A stretch of DNA of 64,000 nt from Echinostoma caproni (Eukaryota > Platyhelminthes > Trematoda > Plagiorchiida > Echinostomatidae). Position 1 is the stretch's first letter. Each line of letters begins with the position of its first letter. The translations under genes and the position numbers were made by a program. Below, one piece after another: positions 1 to 12,489 of this stretch. Below the pieces are notes generated by a model. That model worked only from the letters and a program-made list of their open reading frames with translations, searched no databases and was not told where the DNA came from. The stretch covers positions 24,628 to 88,627 of the forward strand of contig UZAN01040171.1 of assembly GCA_900618425.1 (NCBI GenBank). Reading direction: 5' to 3'.

Positions 1-544
1 AAGGACATCAAACGAAGTCCAGTAGCCTGGTCCTCCAAGTTGGGAAATTGACGACAATTTGCGCTCAGTTGATAGAAAGGGTGGAGTAGTAGTCTATCCT
101 AGTAAGTGGGCCTCAACATCATTTCATCCACTGACTTGTGGCAAGATTCTTGTCAGCACTAAAGGCTTTGATTCAGAAGCCCTATTGGTTTTTTTACACC
201 CAAGCAGTACCAGTCCATCAAAACTGAATGCTAAGCTCAATACAACTAAAAATAATTCCATACTGCATCGATCGTTGCTCAGGTTAATCAGGACCGCGTT
301 GCATATTGTATCGAGCGGGGTGGGCAATACTAGGTGGGCTATTGCTCAGATATCCAAACCCTTGTTTCGCTCCTTGCCTTCCTTAACCAGCACTCTCCTT
401 TTCCCTTTTTCCGACCTGTAACAAACTTTCCAGCAACCTGAATGTCGCTCGCCAAAGGTCGTTGCCGAACTGTACTGTAAGTCTTGTATCACGAAATGGA
501 TTGCAGATTCTAAAGCCTTATGAATCATTAAATTGGGGGAGGCT
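1..544. other. Non-coding stretch upstream of the first RTE element
   Basis: No recognisable gene. A 120-codon open frame on the plus strand (59-421) has no motif I know and overlaps open frames on the minus strand, so it is probably chance. The stretch may include the decayed 5' leader of the RTE element that becomes recognisable near 545, but nothing in it shows this directly. Confidence 0.4.
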
Positions 545-2990
545 TCAACGTGAGGACTCTGATACAGGTAGGTCAACAAACTTGTCTGACATGCACAATG
601 GAATCCTTGGGGATCGATATGTGCTACTTGTCAGGGACTCGAATTAAGGATCCTACTATTATAAGCTACATGAGCTCAACAGATTTGTCCTCGAGGTACG
701 TTCTTTTCACATAAAGCGACATCGAAGTCCGTTAAGTAGGTGTACGCGGGGTAGGTATTGTAGTCAGTAACAGGTCAGAGTCTTCTCTTATCGAATGGAT
801 CCCCGTCAATAGTCGTTTATGTACAGTTTGTCTCCAGAGTTCAATCGTCGTCCGGAAGGGAAGCAACACCAAAAGGTATTTGTTCATCCCAACGGAATAT
901 GCATCGACAAATTGCGGTTCTGATACACAAAAGGACATTTTCTACGATGAACTCTCATTCTGATGAGTCGAAGCTTCGACATAGTTGTACTCGCAGGTGA
1001 CGTTAACGAGCAGGTCGTAAAACTGAGCCCATTAGAAGCTTACTTAGGAAGTGGTTGCGCTCTATCCTGCCAACGAACAGATATCGGAGATTGAATTCTC
1101 CAGTTCTGCGCAGACCAGTACAGTACCAACTTCTGACACAGCTCTCGACGGACGGTAACCTGGCACTCCATTTCAACTGGTACGCTGATTCAAATCAACT
1201 ACATAGCAGTAAGCTACCTTTGACGTGGTTCAGTGCGAAATTCGAGGTCCTAGTGAACCACTTGCGTTGATCACGCATTAGTTTTGATGCAGTTCACTCT
1301 CCCGCTGACTGACCGCCGACAAAATCAGCAAAGTGAGTTAGCTCAACATCATCTTCTATCCCAGCAGTTCGTGCAAGCTGGAGGTCATAGCTAGTGAGTA
1401 AGCTAAGTTCGTCTCCGCTTGAGGCTGTAGAGGAGCGGTGGGGTCGGATTAGCCAAGTAATGCATTCCGCAGCGAATGTTGCTTGTGGGTCTGATCCTCA
1501 AGCCCGCCCGGGGGCATTTGGTGTTTCATGAGCCAATAGTCACGATGAAGAGAAAACTACGAATTCCGAACCACGAGAATCAAGACACGGTTATGGGGTA
1601 TCTGCAACGTCAGCTACCAAAAAACCTCCAGAAGGACCATGAGAACTGCTGGACAACCATAGCTAGTGAACTGAAAGTAGCAGATGCATCGAGGATTAAT
1701 CATCAACTGTTACCATTTATACACAATGCGGGAGGTCGGCGAACTCCATTTAGTGAAACAGTCTATGATAAAAGCGAATAAACCATTCGCAATAGGGAAT
1801 AACGTCGGATTGCTGAGCGGAATACTTCAGCGAACAGTTCAGCTGGCCTGGTGCCAGCCAGATTATCTCCTCTGATAATGAAGCTCCGTGGGCAGTGTCG
1901 GGCAATCCTCCAGCAGAAGCAGGAGTTCGGTTTTGCATTCAAGCCCTGAAGTGAGGGAAGGCAACAAACCCAGACGAGTCCCCTCTCACTCTTTTCTAAA
2001 CGGGAAGTGATCACCTCGTAAGCTCTATTACTAATTTATTGGACAGTATTTGGACGCAAGAGCGCAGTCCTTCGTCATGGGGCAAATCACTGATAGTTCC
2101 CATGTTTAAGAAATGATCTCGCAAAGATTGCGAAAACTACTGCGGTTATACTTCGATTTCTGAAGCCTTCAAGAGAGATCAATATCCGTGAACAGCAAGC
2201 CGGATTCGGGTCTGACCGTGGATGTTTTGATCAAAGATTTACGTTGCGTCAGGTCTATGAGCTGTTTTACACCCACCGAGTAAAGTGTAAAGTGATACTG
2301 CAAGACTGAGTGTCGCTTAACCCGCTTCAAAACTAAATAACTAGGAATTATTTATGGTGGACGGCTTTTCCTACTTAGGTAGTTAGGTGACCAATGACGG
2401 TAGCGCAGCAAAGGGGACAAACACTGGAACTTCCAGGGCTGTAGCGGCATACGTAGGACTCAAAGCGTTTGGCTTGGACGCACCGTTTCACTGAAATTGA
2501 AAAGTAGTGCACATTGGGCTAACGTTATTTCAGTTCTATTGTAAGGTTGTGACCTTGAATTTGCAGGTAGAAGAAATAAGTTGACTAATTTTTTGATTAT
2601 CAGCGATTACATAGTTTGGCCCAGTTGGGATATAGCGAACGGGTTAATAATCTAGAAATAAGTCGTTGTGTCTTTGGGAGCTTATCAGCCATCAGCTTGC
2701 AGATTCAGTGAATTCGAATTAGTAGGTTTCACTGGTTGGGGCACGTTTTGCGTATGCCCAGCTGTCGTAAGATCCATCGGGTTTTATTCGCCGTTGCGGC
2801 TTCAGGTTGAAGGAAACCGCGTTGAGGTCAACAGATGACGTGGAGAAGAGGCATGAAGAAATGCACATAGCCATTAGGTAGAGTAGGTGTCTCCCGTCCT
2901 TCATGTTGACGTTGAGAAGACCATGTAACTGGTTGGTTGGAGACAGCGAACCGACAGCAGTTGCGTCCTTGTTGTCAATTTTTTTATCAA
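545..2990 (+). mobile_element. Decayed, nearly end-to-end RTE-clade LINE (RTE-A)
   Basis: This is a non-LTR retrotransposon of the RTE/SR2 type, encoding an apurinic-like endonuclease followed by reverse transcriptase; it is now a pseudogene with many stops and frameshifts. The endonuclease start reads NVRTLIQVGQQ near 550, the middle reads PTEYASTNCGSD near 885, and the catalytic GD-N block reads IVVLAGDVNEQV near 980. A finger-domain piece (GGRRTPFSETVYD) lies near 1730 and FTLRQVYELF near 2238. After the palm come MVDGFSYLGS near 2355, VSLKLKS near 2487, and the C-terminal HWLGHVLRMPSC block near 2730, then a terminal WLVGDSE...SLLSIF block near 2930-2985. No YADD box can be read, and the element is shorter than a full RTE ORF (about 3 kb), so internal deletions are likely. 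Confidence 0.85.
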
Positions 2991-5109
2991 ACCAGAATGC
3001 TTGAAACGGTATGTATGCAGATTTCGATTGTGTACTCTATGTGCTGACCATAGAGGTTAGCTTTCTTCAGCCTCACTGAAAGTAGGTTCCATCCCTGTCC
3101 ACCTAACGTATTGTAACTAACCTTGTATGCACTAGGAGTTTAGCAGCGATCAGTCAATTTCGTTTCCTGATATTTCACCGTAAATAGATAACGATTAAAC
3201 TTCACCCTAAATTGTGGTTGCTTGCCTATCTAGAAGGAAAAGTCATGCAGTCTACACAGAGTAGGAATATCTGAGCTCTCTATGTTAACTCCAAGGTATT
3301 TTGTGATTTGTGTCCTTTTAATGAAGATTGATAGCAGTGGATCTATCATTCAAACGAGGATCCGAAATGTACAAAAATACTTTTCTAAAGGATACCACTA
3401 CGAAAACATAGTGTGACTGCATGTTCATCTAGATCCATTCTTGAATGAAACAAAATTCCAGTGGTAACGAACCGAATAAAGAAAGACAATGAAAATGTAA
3501 CATGCCAACAACTAGTAGAAATTAATCAATAAGTGAAGATAGAACAAAGATTTATAATCATCCATCGTATTTCCCCGTCGCTCTAGAAATCAATAGGCCT
3601 CGTCCTGGTGCATACAGATGAAGAAATTGAAATTCAATTTTTTAACCCGCATTATGGAACTAGACGCGATATCTTTACCGTGGTCATGGCTCAAGGAGGA
3701 ACCACTTGATTCAACCGTGTTGACTGAAAAACGACCTAATCGGGGGAGACTTGATAAAAACATTGATGACCCAAAAAAACCTTTTAAAAAAGTGTGAAAA
3801 TATTCAACTCAAACCGGATCAAGCAATCTGAACTTTTCACAATCGATATACAATCTTCGATGCTTTATAGTTTTAAATGTGTAGTTGATGATCCCTCGAG
3901 TAACAGTTTGTTCCGCAAACCGCACTTCAATTTTCATGAAGCAAAAGTGTCGTTTCTCTCCAACAGCAACGCCTAAATGACTTCCGGATTCTTGAACTCA
4001 TAGAACAATCTATATCTTCTTGGATTAGTTGTCTGTAAAAGAAACTAGGGTAGGCATTATCGTTACTTACCGATGTCACCGCTGAAAAATCTGTTTGAAA
4101 CATGTACTGGCAGTACCTGTTATCGAATATACCTAGCGCAGTATTAGAAATCGATCTTCTGTTACGTAATACGTCTGTTCTGTGATAAAGACTCGACAAA
4201 GGAGCGTTGAAGGCAATAATACGAATAGAATAAAATGCGGGGTTTCCCAAATGAAGAGTGATCAGAGGTGATGGTCTGAATCTAAGCATTGCGATTCACT
4301 TGAATTCCTTCATTACGGAAGTCTGCCACTACAAGAGTGGAGATAGAAAAACTACATTATTCTTTAACTCGTCCATAGACAGATGCTCACTTTCAAATCC
4401 CACTAAATCCGTGATTTGATTAGCGCACGTTATCCATAAAGGCGTGAATCTTAACAAATACGTCTGGAATACTGATAGTTGGTAACCATCAACACATTGT
4501 AAGCATTTTTCCGGCATAGCTTTCTCCAGTAAGGCCAACAGAGATCAACCGGTTCCCTTTACTCTACAGATAACAATCTGGCATTCATGTTGCTGGGTGT
4601 CATGGCGTATTATTACAAAGTGATTGTGTTTGGAGTTATGTAAGACGCTCATACCACGCCGTTAATGATACATTTGAAACGAATCTTTGGAGAGAAAGGT
4701 GCGTACTGAATGAATTGTGTGCCTGTTCGAATGCAAGTCAAGTCAGTGGTAGCTTCAGAAAACAAGATATGCCAACCGTCCTCTATAAAATTTATGGGTT
4801 TTACAGCCTATTTTGAAGAATATCAACCGAATCAGAACTGATACAAGCCTGAGATGAATACCATGTTACCAAAAATTCAACTGTATCTATGGCCATGCAT
4901 TGAATGCCTTCAATTCACTTTCACATTTTATTCATAATTTCACTACTACAGCAAACTGTTTTTTCGTCACAAGATCTACTGCACGATGAAACTAGACCAT
5001 GAACTGTGAGATGGTTCTTCGTAAATCAATACAAGGTATCACTGAGAATCGAATTCTAGCATCGCTTTGTCAATTGAAACGGATTCCTTATGTCACATTT
5101 GCGTTCCAG
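2991..5109. other. No recognisable gene
   Basis: AT-rich, with only chance-like open frames. The longest is 120 codons on the minus strand (3927-4289); it has no motif, no good splice context and no support beyond length. No repeat family seen elsewhere in the window is visible here. Confidence 0.4.
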
Positions 5110-8100
5110 ACGAGCATTGGTATCGTATGAGAACAAGAAGGACTATCTGTGGTTTGCAACTGTAGATTCCCCTACTCTGCGCCATGAGTATACTTCAAGA
5201 CCTAGAATGAGTTGTCACGAGGTTGAATGTAAATTAGCTTAGCATTCCACCGGCGCTAAGACAACAGCCACGAAGTATTGCACTAACCGCCTACTACTAC
5301 AACATTGGTCTTCACCCTTGAAAAGCGATTCAACTGGCCCGATTTCTTGAGGTATTCAGCTTTTGCTCTATAGAATAGTGCAGTGTCTTCTCACAATCAC
5401 CTCTTGCCTTGAGGGCATTTTACAGTGGATATAGATACATTACTATTTGGGAAATACTTAGACTATTTCGAAAGACTGGCCTGCAGATGTGAGACAAAAA
5501 TATCCCGAATTCTACATAATTAGATAGGAGTTGGCTATTGATTACGAGTTCTTAGTTCTGGAGACGGAAGCTCTGCTGCATAGTGCTGAATGTTAACATC
5601 TACCGATGAAGCTTGGGTATCGTTATTCCAATACTGAGGTTGGTACCATAGTGACAGTAGTCGACAATTCCCTGGCATTTGCAAACCTGGCGTCACTACA
5701 GAACCTGAATGGGTTTCTACCATAATGAAGGACAGCACCAAGAAAAACGCCAAACCCTTTTGAAATAGCTTTTTTGAGGTCCTTTTTGATGCTTGGTGGT
5801 AATGCTTACGTGAGAGAAAACGTTCTGCACCCTGTTCGGGAAGTCACCACGGGAAACTTTGTTTGGTCACTGGTGGAAATATCATGTGCAGCGGATACAA
5901 CAAAAGCACTGATAGTGTATTCATCAGAAATATTTCCGAGATATACGAAATAGCAATGTACTCCAACTGCAAAAGGAGAGTCTACAATTTATGAGTACCG
6001 AGATGTCTCCATTCCTGAGATGAAGATGGACGACAAAAATCTGCTGAGACATAGGCCTCAATGAGTGCTCATTAGGAAGATTACATCGAACAGTATGCCA
6101 GATTGGCTGGGATCTCTTGAAAAAAGTCGAAGTAATCGTGCACCAATATCGGGTGATATGACGCACACACCTTCATTCAACTTCCATGCAATAAACCAGG
6201 TCAAGGAGTGCGTTGCATTTGCCAGATCATCCCCGAATTTCGTCCCACGATTCGTTTCCCAACGATTCCAGTCAAAACATAGTTGCAAGAAGTGGTGCGT
6301 GTATTCCTTGAATGCACCATAGAAATTAGGTTGGAAAATGGAGGACCGTGTTCTATTTACGGCGTTGATCGTAATCTAGATTCTTCCGACATAAGAAATA
6401 TGAGAGCATTGAGGGAGGGGGTGGATCGAACAGAGTGCAGTATTCTGACCGTTAATGTGAATTCTCACTCATCCAATAATATCAAAAAGATACTGGCGCT
6501 TTACAAACTGATTTCAAATGGACACTGGGAATTATCTTTGCAAGGTTAGGTTCCCGCTGACTAGGGAATTACAATCACTCGGATAATCCTTAGCATAAAG
6601 AACCTGACTGGTTAGATGTAAAAATCCTACATACTGATCACATTTACCGCTTTCTAAAGGCCAGAAATGAACCAATCATCCACTTTGAACCGTTATTTTC
6701 ATTGCCACGCGCTATAAAGTTGAATTACGCGTACCTTGATTGGCTGCATAACGATTACACGCTCTCCATAACCTTGTTGGAATTTTCACATTTTCACTTA
6801 ATATGCGTCTACGCTGCTCATGGGATTACGTTATTCGTCCCAAACGTGCCGGGACATTACTTCAGGGTTCTGTCCGTGCTACTGCAGTTTCTCACTGTCC
6901 TGGTTGAAACGAAAAACACAAGCGTGCTAGGTAGCAAGTTACCCTTAATTGCACCCCAGTGATCAAGATGACTGTTCCCTCATTGGTCAGCACCAACAAT
7001 TGGTCTCTGTTTCCTAAGGTGTCGGATTTAACTATTGTACTCCGATCAAGAATTAATATGGACACGTGTGCAGTCTGTGTACAAGAATCCGGGAAAGTAA
7101 GGATTTAGATGGAAAACTAGTGTAGGTAGATAGTTTTCTAATTTACCGACTGGATCATGAAACCCATCTTATTTTTCAGTAATGCTCGAAACTAATGGAG
7201 TGCCTAAGCATGCAATACCACCCAAGATTTTCTCGTTTTACTCCCAAAATTTTCACCTGTATATAGCACCTTACTGTACACAATCATATTGTATGTCATT
7301 CTTGAACTCGTTTAAAGCTTGTATTGCCCCATTTTTAGACGTTAACACAAATACAGTCGATTAGCGATGATAGAGTGTTATTTAATGTGGATAATGTAAG
7401 TTGACTTACTCTATGGTTGAACGTACTCAGTTATTTCGGTTCACTAATCGAATATGCCAACCAGAATAACCAGATATATGAGTTTTGGAAGTCGAGAAAA
7501 ATGTGGTTAATTAATTGTCTTTTGAGTGCTAAACTGACCTGATCGGAACCAATGTTTCACTCAGGATCCCCTCCTTGTTCTCGGCTGGCTCCTGTCGGCT
7601 GTTCCTTACTGAACAATGGAACCTATATAAACGAAAGATTTACCGGTAGTTACAGTTGGAAAATGGTTGCTGAGTCGAATACTTGTGGAATGTGAGAACT
7701 TAAACGTGTTGTGAGCTTGTTAATTACCTACAGACAGGGGCGTTGTAATGAAAATTGTACAGTGAGGTATGTCGACAATCCCTTTCTCCGCAACCCTACT
7801 TGTCCATGTTCACGACAGATTTAGAGATATTCTGCCTGTGGCTCTTCCAAGATGCAGCTTGTATTCATCGAATTGTCTTCAGCTGAATGCCAGTAACAAT
7901 TAATCGTCGATTACAATAAATCCAGATGTTTTTATCATGGTTCAAAACTAAACGCTATGCAGGTTTCAAACTCTTCACTGCAGTATATCGTTCTTTAATT
8001 CGGGGATATATTTGTGATGCAGATCAGAGTCCATTGTACAAAAAGTACTATTACATGAGGGTCTGTACAAAACAAATCTCTGTTTTACCCACAAATATAT

Positions 8101-10712
8101 CCAATTTCCATGAAAACGATTACCGTAAGTTAACTTGTAAATTTTGTTCTCTCCATTCCTATGTTGTTAATCAAACAAATATCATTTTGCGCGTAATACG
8201 TTTCCTGTGCGCCACAAGCAATCGTTTGAAAAGATAGAAATGTACTTGATTGGCGTTTAAAGGTTAAAGGCTAAAGTAAATCAATTTTTGCCAGGTTCTA
8301 TAGGACCATATGGAGAAAGAGAGAAGGGGATCAAGATAAAGTCTGTAATTTTTCGATAGCCTTTTATTCTGTACGATGTGTCGCGCCATGTCGCGTCATC
8401 ATGACACCTAACTGTGGAAACCTAAAGACTAGGGTACGAAAAAAAAATTGTCTGATATATCGTTTGTCTAGGTATATTTTCATGGGAATCTTTCATGTAG
8501 TTAACTGAATAATAATGAAAGAACTTCGACAGTGGACGTGATTACTAATAAGGATTCTATTGGTCGGTGTCACATACTTATTCACCTGTCTTACTCAATT
8601 GTTTACCGGACCCTAAATCTGCTGTTACTGAGTAGCGATGAATGCTGATTGCATTTAATATAGGACTGATTAGTTGCAGGATGCCCTTCTTCAGGCACGA
8701 CCGCAAACTAACACATGGGTGGATGACCATCAGGTCATCCAGTTCATTCGAACACCTATATACATGATCCGCTCTTTGGATAAAGTGGATAAATTAAAAT
8801 AAATGATAAGTCACTGAGTATAGTCAGTGTCACAACTTTCGAATGTTATTTCCTTGTTCTAATGATGAAAAAATAATTTATGCCATCGGCCGGGCCATGC
8901 AGTTCAGTTAGAGGAAATGTGCACTGTTCCGAAGCGTTTACCGCACCTTTACGTGAATTTGAATTTTACCCAAACTAGTGATATACCAGCAATCAAAACG
9001 TACGATGTTCTTCCCAACATTTCTTGTATACTCTCTCATCAATAACTTTATAATTGCTGGTAAATGGTTTGCTGTCACATTCTCTCAACTGTAGGCCAAA
9101 GTTTCAAACGTCCTGAAATCATGTAACCGATCTACATTGTAGTTAATCTTAACATGACCCTGTTTGTAGTAAGAATAAATTTCTAAGTAGTCTTTCTCGC
9201 TTAGAGCATGCAAGTCTGGGATGGAAAGCTAGGAAATATCTGATCGTCATGTTTCTATCTTGCACTCCTTGCCAGCTCAGAGGTTTGTCTCAGCTGTTCG
9301 CAGTTTACGATCAAACCGGGGCAATCAATTAAACAACAATATATTATGCTACCACTAATTCATGCAGGCTACTCTAATTGGTAGATGTTTCCAACCGATC
9401 CGTAGCTTTCAGTGAAATTTGTCGCAAGAAAGCTGGATTGGCCTATATTAGGTCTGAGTGCAGTGAAATAATGCTCTTATCAGAAAGATGACCCAGTTAG
9501 TACAGTGCTTAAGTTTAGTTTCTCATTTTGTTTCTCATTCGGCTACTTTTAATGTTAGAAGTAACCCTAAAACATTGTACAGTACTGCACGAAAAGAATG
9601 ATACTGCGGCCAATCCAGGACTGGCAAATTACAAAAAATATGAAAGATGGGGGTGATAATGAATGAAGTCAAACACGGGACCGTAGACAGATTTTTAGTC
9701 ATCTTCACCGATTGACCGATGAAGCCTCCTGAAAAACTTATTGGGTTTTTACTAGTATTAAAGCCATTTTCTATTTTCTTTTTTGACAAAATATTTGTTG
9801 AATTTCAGATCAATCAAAACTCTGTGCGGAATTGAAAAGTATCAACCATACCATTGATGAAGTCACTTGAAAATCGATAGCATCAAAGAGGAGGCATTAC
9901 AAATCTACTTTTGGCATCGAAATTTTCTCAAAAAACAGCCTTTTGTCCTTCAAATGTACTCTCAAAGGAAGCAGGTTTCTAAATGTATATATCATCAAAA
10001 TTAGTCCTGCTCCAAATAGAAGTGAATATGTATACCAAAAGATTAATATAAATAAATAAATGATGCAAATCAGAAAGCAGGATCCCAATTTCGAAGAAAA
10101 CACTACAGAATTTTGTAATAGTATTGATGCGCACTTGTAGTGTTGCTCATGAGTTTGTTTAATTGAACTTCATCGCATTCATTCAAGCTGCGATTCCATT
10201 TGAGGTTTTAGGAACAAGAGAAATCCGCAGACCGACGATTATCAGGAATGACGACGCGAAGCAACACCATATAAGTTTTTGAAAAATCACCTCATGGCAT
10301 TTAATCGGATCTGTTTGAAGGTTAGCAAACGACGAGGATACACAAAATGCACTCATATCCCAATTGGCGTCATTGTTTCATTCTTACAAATAGCACTGGA
10401 AAATGGCTAAACGCTGTTTCAATGAGTAGTGCTTACCGGTCCCAATAGATGCGTAAGTGGACATCTGCTGATGATCATGAAATAATCTAAGGGAAATGAA
10501 TACTGTTAACCAGCAGCTATTTGATATCGTAAAATCTCCAGTTAGTTATCAGAATTTCAGCTTCCAAATACACATGCCGTTTCACAGGAACTCACCTCAT
10601 ATTCTACGGATTCTTGGGATGTGTAGCATGTTTTATTTGTCTGGCTCGAATTGGATCAGCTTTTGAAACGGACGTTATAGAAGGACTTTCCGAACGATCG
10701 GTGATGCTGTAA
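5110..10712 (+). CDS. Candidate multi-exon gene, 3' part; unknown single-pass membrane protein
   Basis: Five open segments with usable splice sites and agreeing phases can be chained: 5110-5228, 6323-6544, 7180-7290, 7984-8124 and 10588-10712. The first starts in phase 2; every later junction is phase 1. Acceptors at 7175-7179 (atttttcag) and 10584-10587 (tttcacag) are strong; donors at 7291 (gtatgt) and 8125 (gtaagt) are good; those at 5229 (gtaaat) and 6545 (gttagg) are weaker. The predicted protein has cysteines and an N-glycosylation site (TNIS), then one hydrophobic helix in the last exon (LIFYGFLGCVACFICLA) and a short acidic tail ending SERSVML before taa at 10710. That layout fits a type I membrane protein. 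I recognise no family and do not see the 5' exons. It is a hypothesis built from open frames and could partly be chance. Confidence 0.3.
8240..10580. other. Intron-like or intergenic DNA, no feature
   Basis: If the exon chain described at 5110-10712 is right, this is its last intron. Otherwise it is plain AT-rich DNA. An 84-codon minus frame (9535-9789) and a 68-codon one (9897-10103) have no recognisable content. Confidence 0.35.
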
Positions 10713-11027
10713 TAGAAATCACTTCACGGGTATTGCCTTGGAATCCATTGGTGAAGATCAGCACCAGACTTGACCAGTTAAAAGGTTGAGAGATTAGGTG
10801 AACAAGTGTGAGGATTTTAGTCTGAAAGTTCGAACTTCTTCATACACATTGATCAAATGTTTGATGAAAGTAACATTTTAGGAAGTAAAAATACTGATGA
10901 ATTCTGCGAATCGGGACCCAACACCTCCAGATGTGAAAAACTTTGAGAAGAACAATTTTGTTTCGGTACGGTATTTCAGTTTCAAGGCTTTCAATGTACC
11001 TTGCATTCTTGGATCATCTTTATATGT

Positions 11028-11043
11028 ATATATATATATATAC
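11028..11043. repeat. (TA)n microsatellite
   Basis: About 16 bases of pure TA within a slightly longer TA/TG-rich tract. Similar short TA tracts occur near 15963-15980, 31882-31900, 42327-42337 and 47649-47670. Confidence 0.8.
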
Positions 11044-11307
11044 CATTCGTATATAGAGTTTTAAGTGGTCAGTGATTTTTACTGTATCCGTATGATTCCG
11101 AATGAACTAACTCACAAACAGAATAAATAATACCAGTGTAATAAGCCCCTAGTCTGAAATCAACATTTATTTCATAATCGTGCTTTATTTGGTTCACTCG
11201 TGTTCAGCCGTATCCTTGCTTTGTTTTTTTGCTTTTTATTTATTTATTTTTCATCCTTGATACCCCGTTTGAGAATCTCCCCAAGTTGTTTGTACTGAAG
11301 CGAACTG

Positions 11308-12000
11308 TCAAATGCACCATGTTCGGTTCCCCACAGGTTTCACTGTTCTAACCGTAGCACAGCTTTGATTGTCTGAGAGTTGTGAGGTACTACTCATATC
11401 TTGAAGTAGGGTGTTTGGTGCACGCACGAGGATGTGCTCAATGGATTTNGTGACCCTTGTCCCTGACCCTAATATGGTCTGACTCACCTTGCTCTCTGAC
11501 TGTCGTTTTGGGTTTTTCATCTGATCCGGAAATCCCCTGCCTCTTGAAAGTTTGCTAACCTTCAACTCTCGCATAATGGTTAAAGTTTGAATTGAAACAC
11601 AAATGGAGGTATCCAGAGTAAAGCGTACAGTTCTTGTGCATTTGGTTGATAAAATGAGCAATTTTCATGAGTTTGCGCAATCCAACAACTCGTTTGTCGA
11701 AAGGCCCCCTCTCTCAATCCCACTCCATTGCAGACAGTAATATTCAATCGATATTTACGTGTCGACCACCTCATGTGGTTGGGCCAACCGACTTGACGAG
11801 AGAATGGTTTTGGCCAATGTAGCGAAACCTTTTGCTTCCGTTCGTATAATGCATAAACGTATTCCGATCGATATGTTTGTTTCATAAACTTTCCAGCTTG
11901 CACGTCCAAAAACTGGGCTTTTCGAAAACAGACTGATCGATTTCGACTGGTCAGCATAATGAAATATTACTGATGAAGAAGGAGTAGTGAAGAGAATCAA
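11308..12000 (-). pseudogene. Decayed unidentified coding block
   Basis: Reading the minus strand from 12000 towards 11308, one frame stays open except for about two stops over some 230 codons, far fewer than expected in AT-rich DNA. It carries protein-like stretches (for example WKVYETNISIGIRLC and HEVVDT near 11755-11880). A second frame over 11580-11957 is open for 125 codons. The two together suggest an old coding sequence with frameshifts. I could not match it to RTE, CR1, LTR or DNA-transposon motifs, nor to a host family. An ambiguous base sits at 11449. Confidence 0.35.
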
Positions 12001-12488
12001 GGAACTGAGTGCACTGAATAAATAATATATGTAAATGTTGCAACAAACACTTGATCTGTATACAAACCAAAGTTTACTGTGATGATCAACTAATATTCGC
12101 GAGTTTGTGCAAAAAATAATTCCAACCTAAATGCTATTTGTTCGCATATGATTTTTGGAATGGCCAAATACTCCGCAAATATATAAAGTACATAATATAC
12201 ATACCATCATTTCTTCCATTTGTCAAGAATAAAAACCGTTGAAATTGGTTAAATATAACGCTGTTAAGTTCAGGTTCCAGTAAAATATCACTATGCCCAA
12301 CCAAATGGATGAATTCTTCGCTCATTGCACACCGGGATCATTTATCATCGCAGACAGTCACAGAGAAAAAGTGAAATACGGCATCGTAGATTCAATAGGA
12401 ATGTGACGTAGAAGTTTGAAAATTTATATCATTTACGTAGGAATTCCAAAAGGTTTTCTCTAGTGGAAGCCTTTGGTATCCGAAGTCT
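12001..12488. other. No recognisable gene
   Basis: AT-rich spacer between the decayed block at 11308-12000 and the LINE that ends near 12490. Only a 63-codon chance-like minus frame is present. Confidence 0.4.
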
Positions 12489-12489
12489 C

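Noticed and set aside
59..421. 120-codon plus-strand open frame at the window start
   Set aside because: No motif and overlapping frames on the minus strand; length alone is within chance for 64 kb of AT-rich DNA.
954..985. CTGATGAG motif resembling a hammerhead core
   Set aside because: It lies in RTE-A coding sequence and is not followed by a stem II and GAAA in the right place.
3927..4289. 120-codon minus-strand frame
   Set aside because: No recognisable domain, poor splice context and a skewed serine/arginine composition.
6058..6322. Overlapping plus and minus frames of 76-85 codons
   Set aside because: Both strands look equally open and neither has a recognisable motif.
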